From contig CAUUJG010000002.1 of assembly GCA_963545485.1 (NCBI GenBank), positions 1 to 64,000 of the forward strand: 64,000 nt of DNA, read 5' to 3'. Source of the DNA: CAUTUX01 sp963545485 (lineage in GTDB: Bacteria > Bacillota > Clostridia > Christensenellales > CAG-917). The translations under genes and the position numbers were made by a program. The notes beneath the pieces were generated by a model. The model did no database searches and was not told the DNA's origin. It was given only the letters and a program-made list of their open reading frames with translations. This document shows positions 1 to 8,381 of this stretch, in pieces; position 1 is the stretch's first letter, and each line of letters starts with the position of its first letter.

Positions 1-894
1 TATAAATAGTGATTTATTGGGGACAGCAAATTAAAGTGGGGAATTAATATCCCTAAATATATCTGTTTTTATGGATATTATTACAAGCTAATTAGTCTTA
101 AAATAGCTATATATTCATTTGCATTACATGATTGTATTTTTACGAATCTAATCAAAGTCTTTTATCTAATTATTTATTTTCTTCTATCAGTTGCATGAAA
201 GCATTCTGACATTGTGAAATGACTTAAAATTGATTTCAATTTCTTTATGATACTTTTACGCAATTCAATACAAAAATTCTCCAATTTAATGATAGTTGAA
301 TTTTCCCACATGAAAGATAGCTATTTGAAAATTTATTTAAATAAATTAATGCATCAAAAAACTATTCGCCATTTTCCACATAGGTCGCCTATGGTACATC
401 TATATCGTTAAACTTATTTTAAATAAAATGCCATAATTCACTACAATAACTTATTGTTAACTGTGCTTTTTATTTTCTAACCAAAACATTTGTTGGGGCT
501 CTCATATTATTTATAAAGTATTCAATTTCGCCTTTATCTAATAATCTTGCTATACATTCTCTAAAAGTTCTTCACGCATTACACGAATATCCTAGATTTC
601 TGTGTAGTTCGTTGGAATTGCCATATTTACTCCAAGCTTACGACTTACTTACGACTAATTATGTGTTTGATTCTATTAATTATAACTACTATCTCATATT
701 TAAACCTGGATATAGTTAACGCTGTCGAAATAATAAAATAGACTTTTATTTTTTTCAATAACACCCTTGATATTGTTGGAAATTATTTAATATGTGTCTA
801 TAAGCAAATTAACTATGCCTAATCCACTTATCGATACCATTTAAATTGAATATCTCAAATTCGTCTACAAGTCGAAGCCCCCAGAAATAATTAA
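1..894. other. Gene-poor, AT-rich region with decayed coding fragments
   Basis: No intact gene of credible length is visible on either strand. On the minus strand short peptides survive between stops and frame changes. One is annotated separately at 470-624. Another, at about 809-890, reads YFWGLRLVDEFEIFNLNG and then ends in TAA. A third, around 340-420, reads NDIDVP, stop, ATYVENGE, stop. This is what a decayed gene, or several, would look like next to an accessory module. I cannot name the parent family. No tRNA, rRNA, CRISPR or clear terminator is visible here. Confidence 0.5.
470..624 (-). pseudogene. Remnant of an unidentified small gene (stop plus frameshift)
   Basis: Read from the ATG at 624 the frame gives MAIPTNYTEI, an in-frame TAG, then DIRVMREEL. 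A one-base shift continues as FRECIARLLDKGEIEYFIN and on to a TAA at 470-472. The amino-acid composition is ordinary for a coding sequence on both sides of the lesions, which supports a decayed gene of at least 50 codons rather than random DNA. I do not recognise the family. It lies downstream of the NADAR gene on the same strand and may be a lost member of that accessory cluster. Confidence 0.35.
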
Positions 895-1368
895 TTATAA
901 ATGTTCACGCACCTTCATAAGTGTATATCCCAACAAATTTTGTCCTTTCCATTTTGTTCTATCAATCCTATTAGGATCTTTCATTGATAGTCCAACTCCC
1001 CAAATTAAGTCTTTTACCGCACATTCCGCTAATATTGCTCCGCCAGTAGATCTAAGTTTATCTTTTAAAGCTTCATTCTGTGTGAATTTTGCCAAAACTC
1101 CTTCATAAACAACGATCTGCCTAATACCGTTCCATATATGCTCATCATAATTTAATACTTGTCTTCCAAGTGCCTTTATTTCAGCGACATCGTCGGCGGA
1201 AAATATTTTTGTTGCTACTGTTTCGTCCCCAAAGCAAATCGCCTTATGATACATCATAAATTGTTCCACTGATGAAAAAGTAATTTTATCCACTTCAAAT
1301 GGTGATATATACCAATTGCTTAAATAACCATTTTCTTCATTTGGATTGTGAAAACAAATAACACTCAT
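895..1368 (-). CDS. NADAR-family protein (YbiA-like; predicted ADP-ribosyl-guanine hydrolase)
   Basis: A 157-aa protein with the full NADAR/YbiA signature: YLSNWYISPFEVD near the N-terminus, SVEQFMMYHKA around residues 33-43, FGDETVA, IKALGRQV, IWGVGL around 122-127, and a terminal KGQNLLGYTLMKVRE. NADAR proteins cleave N-glycosidic bonds. YbiA acts on riboflavin intermediates, and other members remove ADP-ribose from guanine bases, acting as antidotes to ADP-ribosyltransferase toxins. The gene is last in an accessory operon. Its ATG overlaps the previous stop by 4 nt (ATGA) and a GGAG lies 7 nt upstream, so translation is probably coupled. The adjacent DUF3990-type ADP-ribosyltransferase favours the antidote role, which is inference. 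No truncation or missing motif is seen. Confidence 0.85.
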   Translation of the reverse strand: MSVICFHNPNEENGYLSNWYISPFEVDKITFSSVEQFMMYHKAICFGDETVATKIFSADDVAEIKALGRQVLNYDEHIWNGIRQIVVYEGVLAKFTQNEALKDKLRSTGGAILAECAVKDLIWGVGLSMKDPNRIDRTKWKGQNLLGYTLMKVREHL

Positions 1369-1784
1369 CGTTCTTCTCCAACTTTTTGCACCGCTAAGTC
1401 AAGTTCCAAATCGTGTAACCCGTAGTACGCTTTTTTCAAAAAATCAATTGGAACTTTTTTCAACACCTCTGAACTCGGGATATTGTAATACCACTGATAA
1501 TAAGCATAAAATTCACCAATCCAATCAGGCATAAAGCCGTCAAGTGCCTTGCCGGACTTCAAAATATAATGTTCTGTTCCGATAAAATAGTCCCACAACT
1601 CTTTTGCACTCATGGTATTGACATAAGCTTTCGCTTCATCAATACTTTTTCTTGTTTTGCTTTGCATATAGGTCTTAATAAAGTCCTCAGTATCCTTATC
1701 GGAAAAATTTTGTGCAACGAAGTCAAAAAGCTTACCCTGATTTTCCACTACATCATTTAAATAATCTTTGTAATACGCTCTCAT
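1365..1784 (-). CDS. Unrecognised helical protein in the ART-NADAR module
   Basis: A 139-aa predicted soluble, mostly helical protein rich in Lys, Asp, Tyr and Trp. It has no signal peptide, no membrane segment and no motif I can match. Notable segments are AKELWDYFIGTEHYIL in the middle and EFYAYYQWYYNIPSSE, a cluster of seven aromatic residues. A TTG 9 nt upstream (1793) would give a slightly longer protein, but the AAGGA Shine-Dalgarno would then touch that codon. It is correctly placed, about 9 nt away, for the ATG at 1784. The gene follows the broken ADP-ribosyltransferase after a few nucleotides and overlaps the NADAR gene by 4 nt. It could be a partner or an additional immunity component; this is a guess from context. 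Confidence 0.6.
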   Translation of the reverse strand: MRAYYKDYLNDVVENQGKLFDFVAQNFSDKDTEDFIKTYMQSKTRKSIDEAKAYVNTMSAKELWDYFIGTEHYILKSGKALDGFMPDWIGEFYAYYQWYYNIPSSEVLKKVPIDFLKKAYYGLHDLELDLAVQKVGEER

Positions 1785-1789
1785 AATAA

Positions 1790-2011
1790 TCAATCCTTAA
1801 AAAGCGTACTAAACACATTACTTACATGATTAGCTTCTGAATCAACAAGCTTTCTCATTTTCTGTCTTGCAGTAATATCACGCTGGTTATACTTTTCGTT
1901 AAACTCAGCATACTGAACTGCTATTAAGCCATCCTCTAATTCGTGCAGCTTAGAATAAGCAAGCTCGGACTTAATGCAATACTGAATACCCAAATCACCC
2001 AAAGAAAGCAA
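1790..2011 (-). pseudogene. C-terminal fragment of the frameshifted DUF3990-type ADP-ribosyltransferase
   Basis: The open frame here encodes 73 residues beginning LLSLGDLGIQYCIKSELAYSK. Its only usable start would be a TTG at 2011 with no ribosome binding site. The segment LGDLGIQ...KSELAYSKL resembles the C-terminal part of DUF3990 proteins, as I remember that family. Deleting one copy of a 4-nt duplication at 2026-2033 joins it in frame to the upstream ORF through NIEILEELLSLGDLGIQ, giving one protein of about 215 residues. I therefore treat it as the detached C-terminus of the gene starting at 2441, not a separate gene. Translation as an independent short protein cannot be excluded. Confidence 0.65.
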
Positions 2012-2015
2012 TTCT

Positions 2016-2441
2016 TCAAGAATTTCTATCTATATTGTCTCTTACAAATTCCTTTGCAATATAGAAATAAGAAGCATTTGCTCGCCATCCTCTGATAACA
2101 TCATAATATTTTGTATCTATACCGTATTTTTCTATAAACTTCTTTGAAAGTATGCGATAACGCTTAGAATCGGCAGCATCTCTATGTTTCATCAATTCAG
2201 CAAGCCAACTCAAAACGCCTTTATCTTGAAAATCCAAAATTTTAAGCTCTGCAGTATCAAGTTGATACTTGTGAACCCATCCGTTTTCCTCATTCGGTCT
2301 ACAAACTGCCCATTCTTTGGCAAGATCTATACTTTCGGTTAAATAAAACCCTTGTCCATAAGCGTGCTCTTTTTCGCCCTCGCCGTATGTCGGTGCTACG
2401 ATTTTCTCAGAAGTACCATGAAATAAGATTAATTTATCCAT
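2016..2441 (-). pseudogene. Predicted ADP-ribosyltransferase (DUF3990-type), N-terminal part, frameshifted
   Basis: 141 residues with the DUF3990 signature: LFHGTSEKIVAPTYG at residues 6-20, YGQGFYLTESIDLAKEWAV at 28-46, and YDVIRGWRANASYFYI near the end. DUF3990 is regarded as an ADP-ribosyltransferase-like fold: the HG(T/S) strand and the GFYLT element match the NAD-binding core of that superfamily. The protein stops at a TGA soon after FVRDNI because of a 4-nt duplication, and the rest of the family-like sequence continues in another frame (1790-2011). The gene starts 60 nt after cinA with only a weak GAGA-type ribosome binding site. It may be inactivated, phase-variable or an assembly error. 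Its likely substrate, judged from the NADAR neighbour, is a guanine base in nucleic acid or nucleotide; that is inference. Confidence 0.7.
2026..2033. repeat. 4-bp tandem duplication causing the ART frameshift
   Basis: The plus strand reads CTATCTAT here (TAGA/ATAG twice on the coding strand). Removing one unit restores a continuous frame: RDNI followed by EILEELLSLGDLGIQ. Slippage of such a short direct duplication is reversible in principle. Confidence 0.7.
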
Positions 2442-2501
2442 TTTCGCATTTTCTCATAACTAAACATCTTTTTAAATATCTTGATGCAAGTTCTTGCTTC
2501 T

Positions 2502-3212
2502 TCATTCCTCTTCTTCATATTCTCCAACTGTATCTAACAATTTAATCAAATCACTTCGCAAATATCTAATTGCATAAAAGAGTGCTGCATTTTTTGTCTT
2601 ATTAATTATCTCCTCTCTACTTCCTTCAAAATATTTTTCGAAACTGACTATATAGTCATCCGACCCTATTCCTATACAAACCTTACCAACTTTATTTCCA
2701 TCGTGTGACTCAGGTCCTGCAACTCCAGTTGTTGAAATGCCTAATATATGTTCATCGATACATAATCCCTTAACCATATCATTTGCAACTTCTTTAGATA
2801 CTAACGAATGATTTTTTATTATTTCCTCTGAAACTCCCAACCGCTTAATTTTAGAATTTTTGTTATAACAAACAATTCCTTCATAAAAAAACTCTGATGC
2901 TCCTGGAATGCGTGTAACCGAATGTGCTATTGCCCCTCCAGTGATACTTTCGGCTGTAGACAACATCTTACCGTTAATTTTAAGTAGCTTAAAAAGGAAA
3001 CCTTCTAGTGTTTCATTTCCAATACAATAAAGATAATCTTCAAATGTCTGAAGAACTTCAGACATCAATATTCTATCATTATCATCAACTTCAAAGACGA
3101 TCTTTGCATCAAGATATAATTCGGTTACTTTAAAATTTTTAATTTGTAGTTCGGATAACTTATCCTTAATTGTTTCTCCATCCAATCCGAAAATCTTTAT
3201 TGTACTTTTCAT
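2502..3212 (-). CDS. CinA-like protein lacking the N-terminal MoaB-like domain (NMN deamidase domain)
   Basis: 236 aa. Residues from about 84 carry the CinA C-terminal (PncC) signature: STAESITGGAIAHSVTRIPG, FFYEGIVCYNKNSK, LGVSEEIIKNHSLVSKEVA and ISTTGVAGPESHDG. This domain deamidates nicotinamide mononucleotide to nicotinate mononucleotide in pyridine-nucleotide salvage. The first 80 residues resemble the middle KH-like domain of full-length CinA. Full-length CinA is about 410 aa and begins with a MoaB-like (COG1058) ADP-ribose pyrophosphatase domain, which is absent here: pgsA ends 3 nt upstream, leaving no room for it. It is the fourth gene of the ftsK-rimO-pgsA-cinA string. The tail is acidic (EYEEEE). 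Confidence 0.85.
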   Translation of the reverse strand: MKSTIKIFGLDGETIKDKLSELQIKNFKVTELYLDAKIVFEVDDNDRILMSEVLQTFEDYLYCIGNETLEGFLFKLLKINGKMLSTAESITGGAIAHSVTRIPGASEFFYEGIVCYNKNSKIKRLGVSEEIIKNHSLVSKEVANDMVKGLCIDEHILGISTTGVAGPESHDGNKVGKVCIGIGSDDYIVSFEKYFEGSREEIINKTKNAALFYAIRYLRSDLIKLLDTVGEYEEEE

Positions 3213-3215
3213 TTC

Positions 3216-3872
3216 TCACTTAAATACTTCTTTATTTTTGATTACATAATGAAACCCAGATACTAGTGCTAATATTGCCGCTACATAAAATATTATATGC
3301 GATATCGGTCCCAATATATATGCATAATGTATATTTGAATTATGCTTCATAATCGCATTTGCAATTTCAATATCAAAATGACAGAATACCAATCCCGAAA
3401 CTGAAATATTTAAAAATATTGTCTTTAACTTACCTAAAAGATCGGCACTCAATACTATACCTTTTTTTGCCGCTATTGCTCTAAATATTCCTATAGCAAG
3501 TTCTCTTGTAAAAATAAAGCCTGTCAATATCGCAACGACCAATGAGCTATATGGATATATTTCAAAATATGTCCCTTTACCATTTGAAAATGTGATATAT
3601 AAACAAAGCATAATCAACACAACTATCTTATCTGCAAGTGGATCAAGAAACTTTCCCAATTCTGAAACTGTACCTGTTTTTCTGGCTATATGTCCGTCTA
3701 TAAAATCTGTCGTACATAAAAGAATAAATAAAATTGCCGCTAATACTGTAAAGGCTATTTTAAGCTCAAACTTTTCCCATAATACCATCGCAAGAATATA
3801 AAAAATCATCGTAGGTATAATTGCAAAAATTCTTGTTATTGTTATTTTTGTTGCTGCCGTAATTTTTTCCAT
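3216..3872 (-). CDS. pgsA: CDP-diacylglycerol-glycerol-3-phosphate 3-phosphatidyltransferase
   Basis: A 218-aa integral membrane enzyme that makes phosphatidylglycerophosphate from CDP-diacylglycerol and glycerol 3-phosphate, the committed step to phosphatidylglycerol and cardiolipin. The CDP-alcohol phosphatidyltransferase motif is complete: D59-G60-x2-A63-R64-x8-G73-x3-D77-x3-D81. Several hydrophobic helices follow, at about 95-120, 150-165 and 185-210, with length normal for PgsA. It abuts the rimO stop codon with no gap and precedes cinA by 3 nt, the usual arrangement in Firmicutes. Confidence 0.95.
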   Translation of the reverse strand: MEKITAATKITITRIFAIIPTMIFYILAMVLWEKFELKIAFTVLAAILFILLCTTDFIDGHIARKTGTVSELGKFLDPLADKIVVLIMLCLYITFSNGKGTYFEIYPYSSLVVAILTGFIFTRELAIGIFRAIAAKKGIVLSADLLGKLKTIFLNISVSGLVFCHFDIEIANAIMKHNSNIHYAYILGPISHIIFYVAAILALVSGFHYVIKNKEVFK

Positions 3873-5204
3873 CTACTGCTCCCGAGCTATCACATGACCA
3901 TATATATGATATGTATCCGCTTTATCAACTAATATGTTATACCTTTCACCCACATTCAAACAAATATTAGATGTAAAATATGTTGCCGTATCTATCCCCG
4001 GAATCTGAAATTCCGTGTGTCCAATAAACATATTATTTGTATAATCTATATCATCATACCGTACGGTCACCACATGTCCTATATACTCTTTATTATTTTC
4101 ATACATTATTTCATCTTGTATTTTTCTTATTTCCCTAAGTCTTCTTTTTTTTATACTCTCATTTATATGTCCTTTCATGCGGTCCGCTGGAGTTCCTTCT
4201 TCTCTTGAATATGCAAAAAATCCCGCATGCTCAATTTTATAAGTTTTTATAAAATCTTTAAGTTCATTAAAATCTTCTTCACTCTCATTTGGAAATCCAA
4301 CAATAAATGAACTTCTTATTTTGATCCCTTTCTGTTTAAGTTTTGATATAAGGGCTATATATTCTTCCTTTGTTTGATGCCTATTCATCAGCTTTAATAT
4401 CTTATTGGAGGCATGCTGAAATGGTATATCAATATACTTTGATATCGTTTGTGACTCTGCAATATATTCTATTAATTCATCGTTTACTTTTTCTGGATAC
4501 ATATACAAAAGCTGGATTAAATCAAATCCTATCTTTTCTAATCTCTTCAACAAATCGATAAGTTTATTTTCTTTATATAGATCTTCACCATATCTAGAAA
4601 CATCTTGAGCAACCAGCATAATTTCCTTTACTCCACAATCAAAAAGCTGTTCTGCTTCTTTTACAAGATCCTGAATAGGATGTGAATAGTATCTTCCTCT
4701 TATAGAAGGTATTATGCAATATGTACAATGGTTATCACATCCATCCCCCACTTTTAAATATGCGTAATGTGGTGGGGTTGTTAGAATTCTATCTGGTGTA
4801 AAAGTATCTTTATGTTTTAAATCTTCAATGTAGCGGCTTTGAGAAATACAACTTAAAATTTCATTAATTTTGTCATATTGATTTGTCCCCAAAACTGCAG
4901 ATATTTCAGGAATCTCATGATGAAGTATATCCCCATACCTTGCACTTAAACATCCTGTAACTATAATCTTCTTATTTTTAAAAGATGCGACATTTAAAAT
5001 TTCATCTATGCTTTCCTGTTTAGCGTCATGAATAAATGCACAAGTATTTATTATAACAATATCTGCATCTTCAATTGTTCCAACTATACTATTTGACGAA
5101 CTAGCGATTCTCGCCAGCATCTTTTCAGTATCTACCCTATTTTTATCACAACCTAAACTTATTACTCCGACCTTACTCATTTCTGGTTGCGTTATATAAC
5201 TCAT
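3873..5204 (-). CDS. rimO: Ribosomal protein S12 (Asp) methylthiotransferase
   Basis: 443 aa, a radical-SAM enzyme that adds a methylthio group to an aspartate of ribosomal protein S12. The N-terminal UPF0004 domain has its three cluster cysteines (C19, C55, C85). The radical-SAM motif CxxxCxxC is at C156, C160 and C163, followed by IIPSIRG. A C-terminal TRAM domain of about 65 residues ends the protein. The opening MSKVGVISLGCDKN matches where RimO proteins normally begin, so the ATG at 5180 (8-nt overlap with ftsK) is at least as likely as the ATG at 5204 (32-nt overlap) given here. Neither has a strong Shine-Dalgarno, so translation is probably coupled to ftsK. Confidence 0.93.
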   Translation of the reverse strand: MSYITQPEMSKVGVISLGCDKNRVDTEKMLARIASSSNSIVGTIEDADIVIINTCAFIHDAKQESIDEILNVASFKNKKIIVTGCLSARYGDILHHEIPEISAVLGTNQYDKINEILSCISQSRYIEDLKHKDTFTPDRILTTPPHYAYLKVGDGCDNHCTYCIIPSIRGRYYSHPIQDLVKEAEQLFDCGVKEIMLVAQDVSRYGEDLYKENKLIDLLKRLEKIGFDLIQLLYMYPEKVNDELIEYIAESQTISKYIDIPFQHASNKILKLMNRHQTKEEYIALISKLKQKGIKIRSSFIVGFPNESEEDFNELKDFIKTYKIEHAGFFAYSREEGTPADRMKGHINESIKKRRLREIRKIQDEIMYENNKEYIGHVVTVRYDDIDYTNNMFIGHTEFQIPGIDTATYFTSNICLNVGERYNILVDKADTYHIYGHVIAREQ

Positions 5205-8200
5205 CTATTTCTTCTGGAGTCATTGAAACAATATATTTACCTGGCTCAATTTCTTCCAAAAACCCTCCATCCAGCATCTCATCATAAAGATTTGCTGCAC
5301 GATTGAACCCAACATTTAATTTTCTCTGTATCTTACTTTTGCTTACAGCTCCACCATCTATTGCACACATCTTAAGTGCTTCAAAAAGTTTTTCATTATC
5401 TCTACCTCGTCCACCAGAATAGCTTTCAGTTTCAGGCTTTTCTTCTTCCTCTTTAAATATCGCATCTTGGACCGATTGATCAAAATAACTTTCATTATGC
5501 TCTTTAAGATGATCGACAATACTGCGTACTTCATCAGTTGAAACAAATGGGTTTTGTAATCTCTCAAGATTCTGCTGTTTAGGATTTAAGTATAAAAGAT
5601 CTCCATTACCTAATAAATCTTCAGCACCTACTTGATCTATTATTGTTCTACTATCAGCACCGCTGGATACTCTGAATACTATTCTTGAAGGCAAATTGTT
5701 TTTAATAGTTCCGCTTACAACATCAACTGACGGTCTTTGAGTTGCAAGTATCAAGTGTATACCAGCAGCTCTTGCAAGTCGGGCTATTTTATTAATTGCT
5801 TCTTCAACTACCTTCTTTCCTACAGACAATAGCTCTGCCAATTCATCAACAACTATAACAATTCTTGGAAGTTTTTCAACTCCATTTTCTTCATGTCTAC
5901 GATTATAATCATCAAGATCTCTAACTTGATAAGTTTGGAATAATTTAACACGCCTATCCATTTCCTGCACTGCCCAATTTAAAGCCTTATATGCTTTTTC
6001 AACTTCGCATACAATGTCGTCAGTTAGCAAATGCGGTATTCCTGAATATACTGAAAATTCAACTCGCTTAGGATCTATGAGAATCAATCTCAAATCCTCT
6101 GGGGATGATTTGTATAGAAGACTTACAATTATTGAATTAAGACAACAACTCTTCCCTGCACCTGTTGCTCCAGCTATTAATAAATGTGGCGTCTGACTTA
6201 CTATCCCGAACTTATTTCTACCATATATATCAACTCCGATAGGAAAAACATCAGTTTGTTGATAATCCCAAAATTCTTTTGACCACAACATTTCACTAAG
6301 TCTAACCATTCTTCTATGCTTATTAGGAATCTCAATACCTACTGCATTCTTTCCAGGTATAGGAGCAAGTATCCTTACATTATCAACTTCCATTTGCATT
6401 GCAAGATCCTGGGCATATGAGTTAATAGTACTTACACTCTTTCCTGCCGGCATAGTTACATTTAATTCAAATAATGTGAATGTCGGACCTTCCTGATATT
6501 TTATTAAAGATGCTTTAACATTAAACCTTTCAAGACATCTAATTAACGACATAGTCATTTCACCATAATCAACATTCTGTCTCTGTCTTTCATCAGGCTT
6601 TACAAGAAGATTTTTAGGTAACGAAACAAATCTCTTTCTCTTTCTAACTGGTTCTGCTATAGGTTCGCTATTTTGCTTTTGTACTGGTTGTTTTTCTATA
6701 ACTGTCTTCTGAGATACTGGTTGCTTCTTCTTTTCCATTCTTGCAAGAATTTCATCTAAAGATGTCTGTTTAAAATCTTCATCTATATTCTTCTTTTCTT
6801 CATTAAGATCAAATGAATTATATATTCTGTCTTCTTTTACTTTATTCACATATCCTTCAGTGATTTTTGTACTTTCAAATGCTGCCGGCACTGTTCCAAA
6901 TGCTCCAAGATCATCAAGAGTTTTTCCATTATATTCATCACTGACATCTGATGTTAATTCAACTTTTTTCTTTTTCCTTTCACTTATTGTCTCATCTATT
7001 CTATTTGTCACACTGTTCTTGTTCTTTACTTTATTTTTATTAAAAAATTTATTAAATTGGCTAAAACTGTCATCTGGTTCAACAACTTCTGACTGCCATT
7101 CATCCGCTGTCATAGCATCTAAACTTTCTGCTTTTTCGTATGCTTCGGCAACCACATCAGCTGGTGCCATATATTCTCCTTTATATCTCATCGCCTCTTC
7201 TGCTTTAATTGAATCAAGACTCAGCTTTACTTTTTTCCTTCCTTTTCCATCAATTACAACTTCTTCTTTTATGTCAGCAAGAGACATCTTAGATGAATTG
7301 CTATCAACATTGCCATTTTCAGTATTAAATTCATTCGGCACATCAGTAACATATCCACCATTGTTAATACCAAGGTTTTGAAATCCTTTCATCGGATTTA
7401 TTGCAACCCTTAAATTTCTCAATTCTTCATCTGAAACTTTCTTAGAATATAAAACCTGTTTCGCCATCTCTTTGGCAGATAAAATCTGTCCTTCTCTCAT
7501 TGGAGTATATCCTGCCGCTCCTTGGGTTGGCTTAGAAGGTTTTACTTGTCCTGATGTTTTTATAGGTATGAACTTTAAGCTGTCCTGACCAAATACTGTT
7601 AATGCGGGTTCCCTATAGCCTCCGATTTTATGCCCATTTGGATTCATTTTAATTCTTCTAAAATTTGAAAACCCAAGCTTCTTCTGTTCTCTTCTTGAGA
7701 GATCGGGAATCTCATATGTCGTATTAGCTGATATAGCAGGAAATATCAAAAAGAAAATTAACAGCAACCCCACTGCTGCTGTTAAAATTAAACCTCCACC
7801 CGGAGTAACTACTTTCATTACCCAGTAAGAACTTACACTATATAACAGTCCGCCAGCTGTATTTGTATTTTCGTATGTAAGTTTTAAATATTCTTGAAAT
7901 GTTTTACTGTTAAAAAAATGCACACTAGATGTCCAAATATGAAGTGCATAAATTATTGCAGCAAAAATTGTTGTAGTTAAAACAAGAAATGAAAAACTTT
8001 TTTTAAATTTCAAATTTGACATTATAATAATTGAAATTACCAAACCAATTATAAGGTATGAATATGCGGCAATACCAAGTCCACCGAGCAATCCTCTATA
8101 CACAATTTGCCCAACTCCACCGAATGCCTTAAAAGTACATAACAAACAAAATGCACAAAAAATGGCAATCAAAACTCCGAACATTATTTTTTGTACTGAT

Positions 8201-8244
8201 GCTTTTGTGGATTTTGACTGTGCCGTACCCTTTGTGCCCTTCAA
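5173..8244 (-). CDS. ftsK: DNA translocase FtsK/SpoIIIE
   Basis: 1023 aa. Four membrane helices (about 20-40, 50-75, 84-104, 150-173) anchor it at the septum. A charged, Lys/Glu-rich linker (about 180-540) follows, then the motor: Walker A GATGAGKS at 692-699 and Walker B IVIVVDELAEL at about 795-805. A C-terminal winged-helix gamma domain (about 955-1015, KSKIQRKLNVGFNRAANLYD) reads KOPS-like sequences. The protein pumps chromosomal DNA through the division or sporulation septum. The start codon is TTG, set by AGAGG 7 nt upstream. It leads the ftsK-rimO-pgsA-cinA group. The linker of about 360 residues is long for a Firmicute SpoIIIE-type protein (usually around 790 aa in total). Confidence 0.95.
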   Translation of the reverse strand: MKGTKGTAQSKSTKASVQKIMFGVLIAIFCAFCLLCTFKAFGGVGQIVYRGLLGGLGIAAYSYLIIGLVISIIIMSNLKFKKSFSFLVLTTTIFAAIIYALHIWTSSVHFFNSKTFQEYLKLTYENTNTAGGLLYSVSSYWVMKVVTPGGGLILTAAVGLLLIFFLIFPAISANTTYEIPDLSRREQKKLGFSNFRRIKMNPNGHKIGGYREPALTVFGQDSLKFIPIKTSGQVKPSKPTQGAAGYTPMREGQILSAKEMAKQVLYSKKVSDEELRNLRVAINPMKGFQNLGINNGGYVTDVPNEFNTENGNVDSNSSKMSLADIKEEVVIDGKGRKKVKLSLDSIKAEEAMRYKGEYMAPADVVAEAYEKAESLDAMTADEWQSEVVEPDDSFSQFNKFFNKNKVKNKNSVTNRIDETISERKKKKVELTSDVSDEYNGKTLDDLGAFGTVPAAFESTKITEGYVNKVKEDRIYNSFDLNEEKKNIDEDFKQTSLDEILARMEKKKQPVSQKTVIEKQPVQKQNSEPIAEPVRKRKRFVSLPKNLLVKPDERQRQNVDYGEMTMSLIRCLERFNVKASLIKYQEGPTFTLFELNVTMPAGKSVSTINSYAQDLAMQMEVDNVRILAPIPGKNAVGIEIPNKHRRMVRLSEMLWSKEFWDYQQTDVFPIGVDIYGRNKFGIVSQTPHLLIAGATGAGKSCCLNSIIVSLLYKSSPEDLRLILIDPKRVEFSVYSGIPHLLTDDIVCEVEKAYKALNWAVQEMDRRVKLFQTYQVRDLDDYNRRHEENGVEKLPRIVIVVDELAELLSVGKKVVEEAINKIARLARAAGIHLILATQRPSVDVVSGTIKNNLPSRIVFRVSSGADSRTIIDQVGAEDLLGNGDLLYLNPKQQNLERLQNPFVSTDEVRSIVDHLKEHNESYFDQSVQDAIFKEEEEKPETESYSGGRGRDNEKLFEALKMCAIDGGAVSKSKIQRKLNVGFNRAANLYDEMLDGGFLEEIEPGKYIVSMTPEEIDELYNATRNE

Positions 8245-8272
8245 TTTTTAACCTCTAATTTATAATATATTA

Positions 8273-8302
8273 ATTATATTAGTAATATTGAATGTAAAAC
8301 AA
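8273..8302 (-). promoter_or_regulatory. Candidate sigma-A promoter for ftsK
   Basis: On the minus strand TTGTTT (8297-8302) and TATAAT (8273-8278) are separated by 18 nt, about 30 nt before the ftsK start. The region is AT-rich, so a chance match is possible. Confidence 0.4.
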
Positions 8303-8381
8303 GCAAAGAACAAAAAAATAGATTTTCAATAATTATAAGCAATGATTGGTGTTTTAAAGATTTTTACCGTTTTTAGTATTT

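Noticed and set aside
1790..2011. A separate 73-aa gene (for example a DUF3791-type partner of DUF3990)
   Set aside because: No ribosome binding site, a TTG start, no DUF3791 pattern, and the sequence continues the ART reading frame when the 4-bp duplication is removed.
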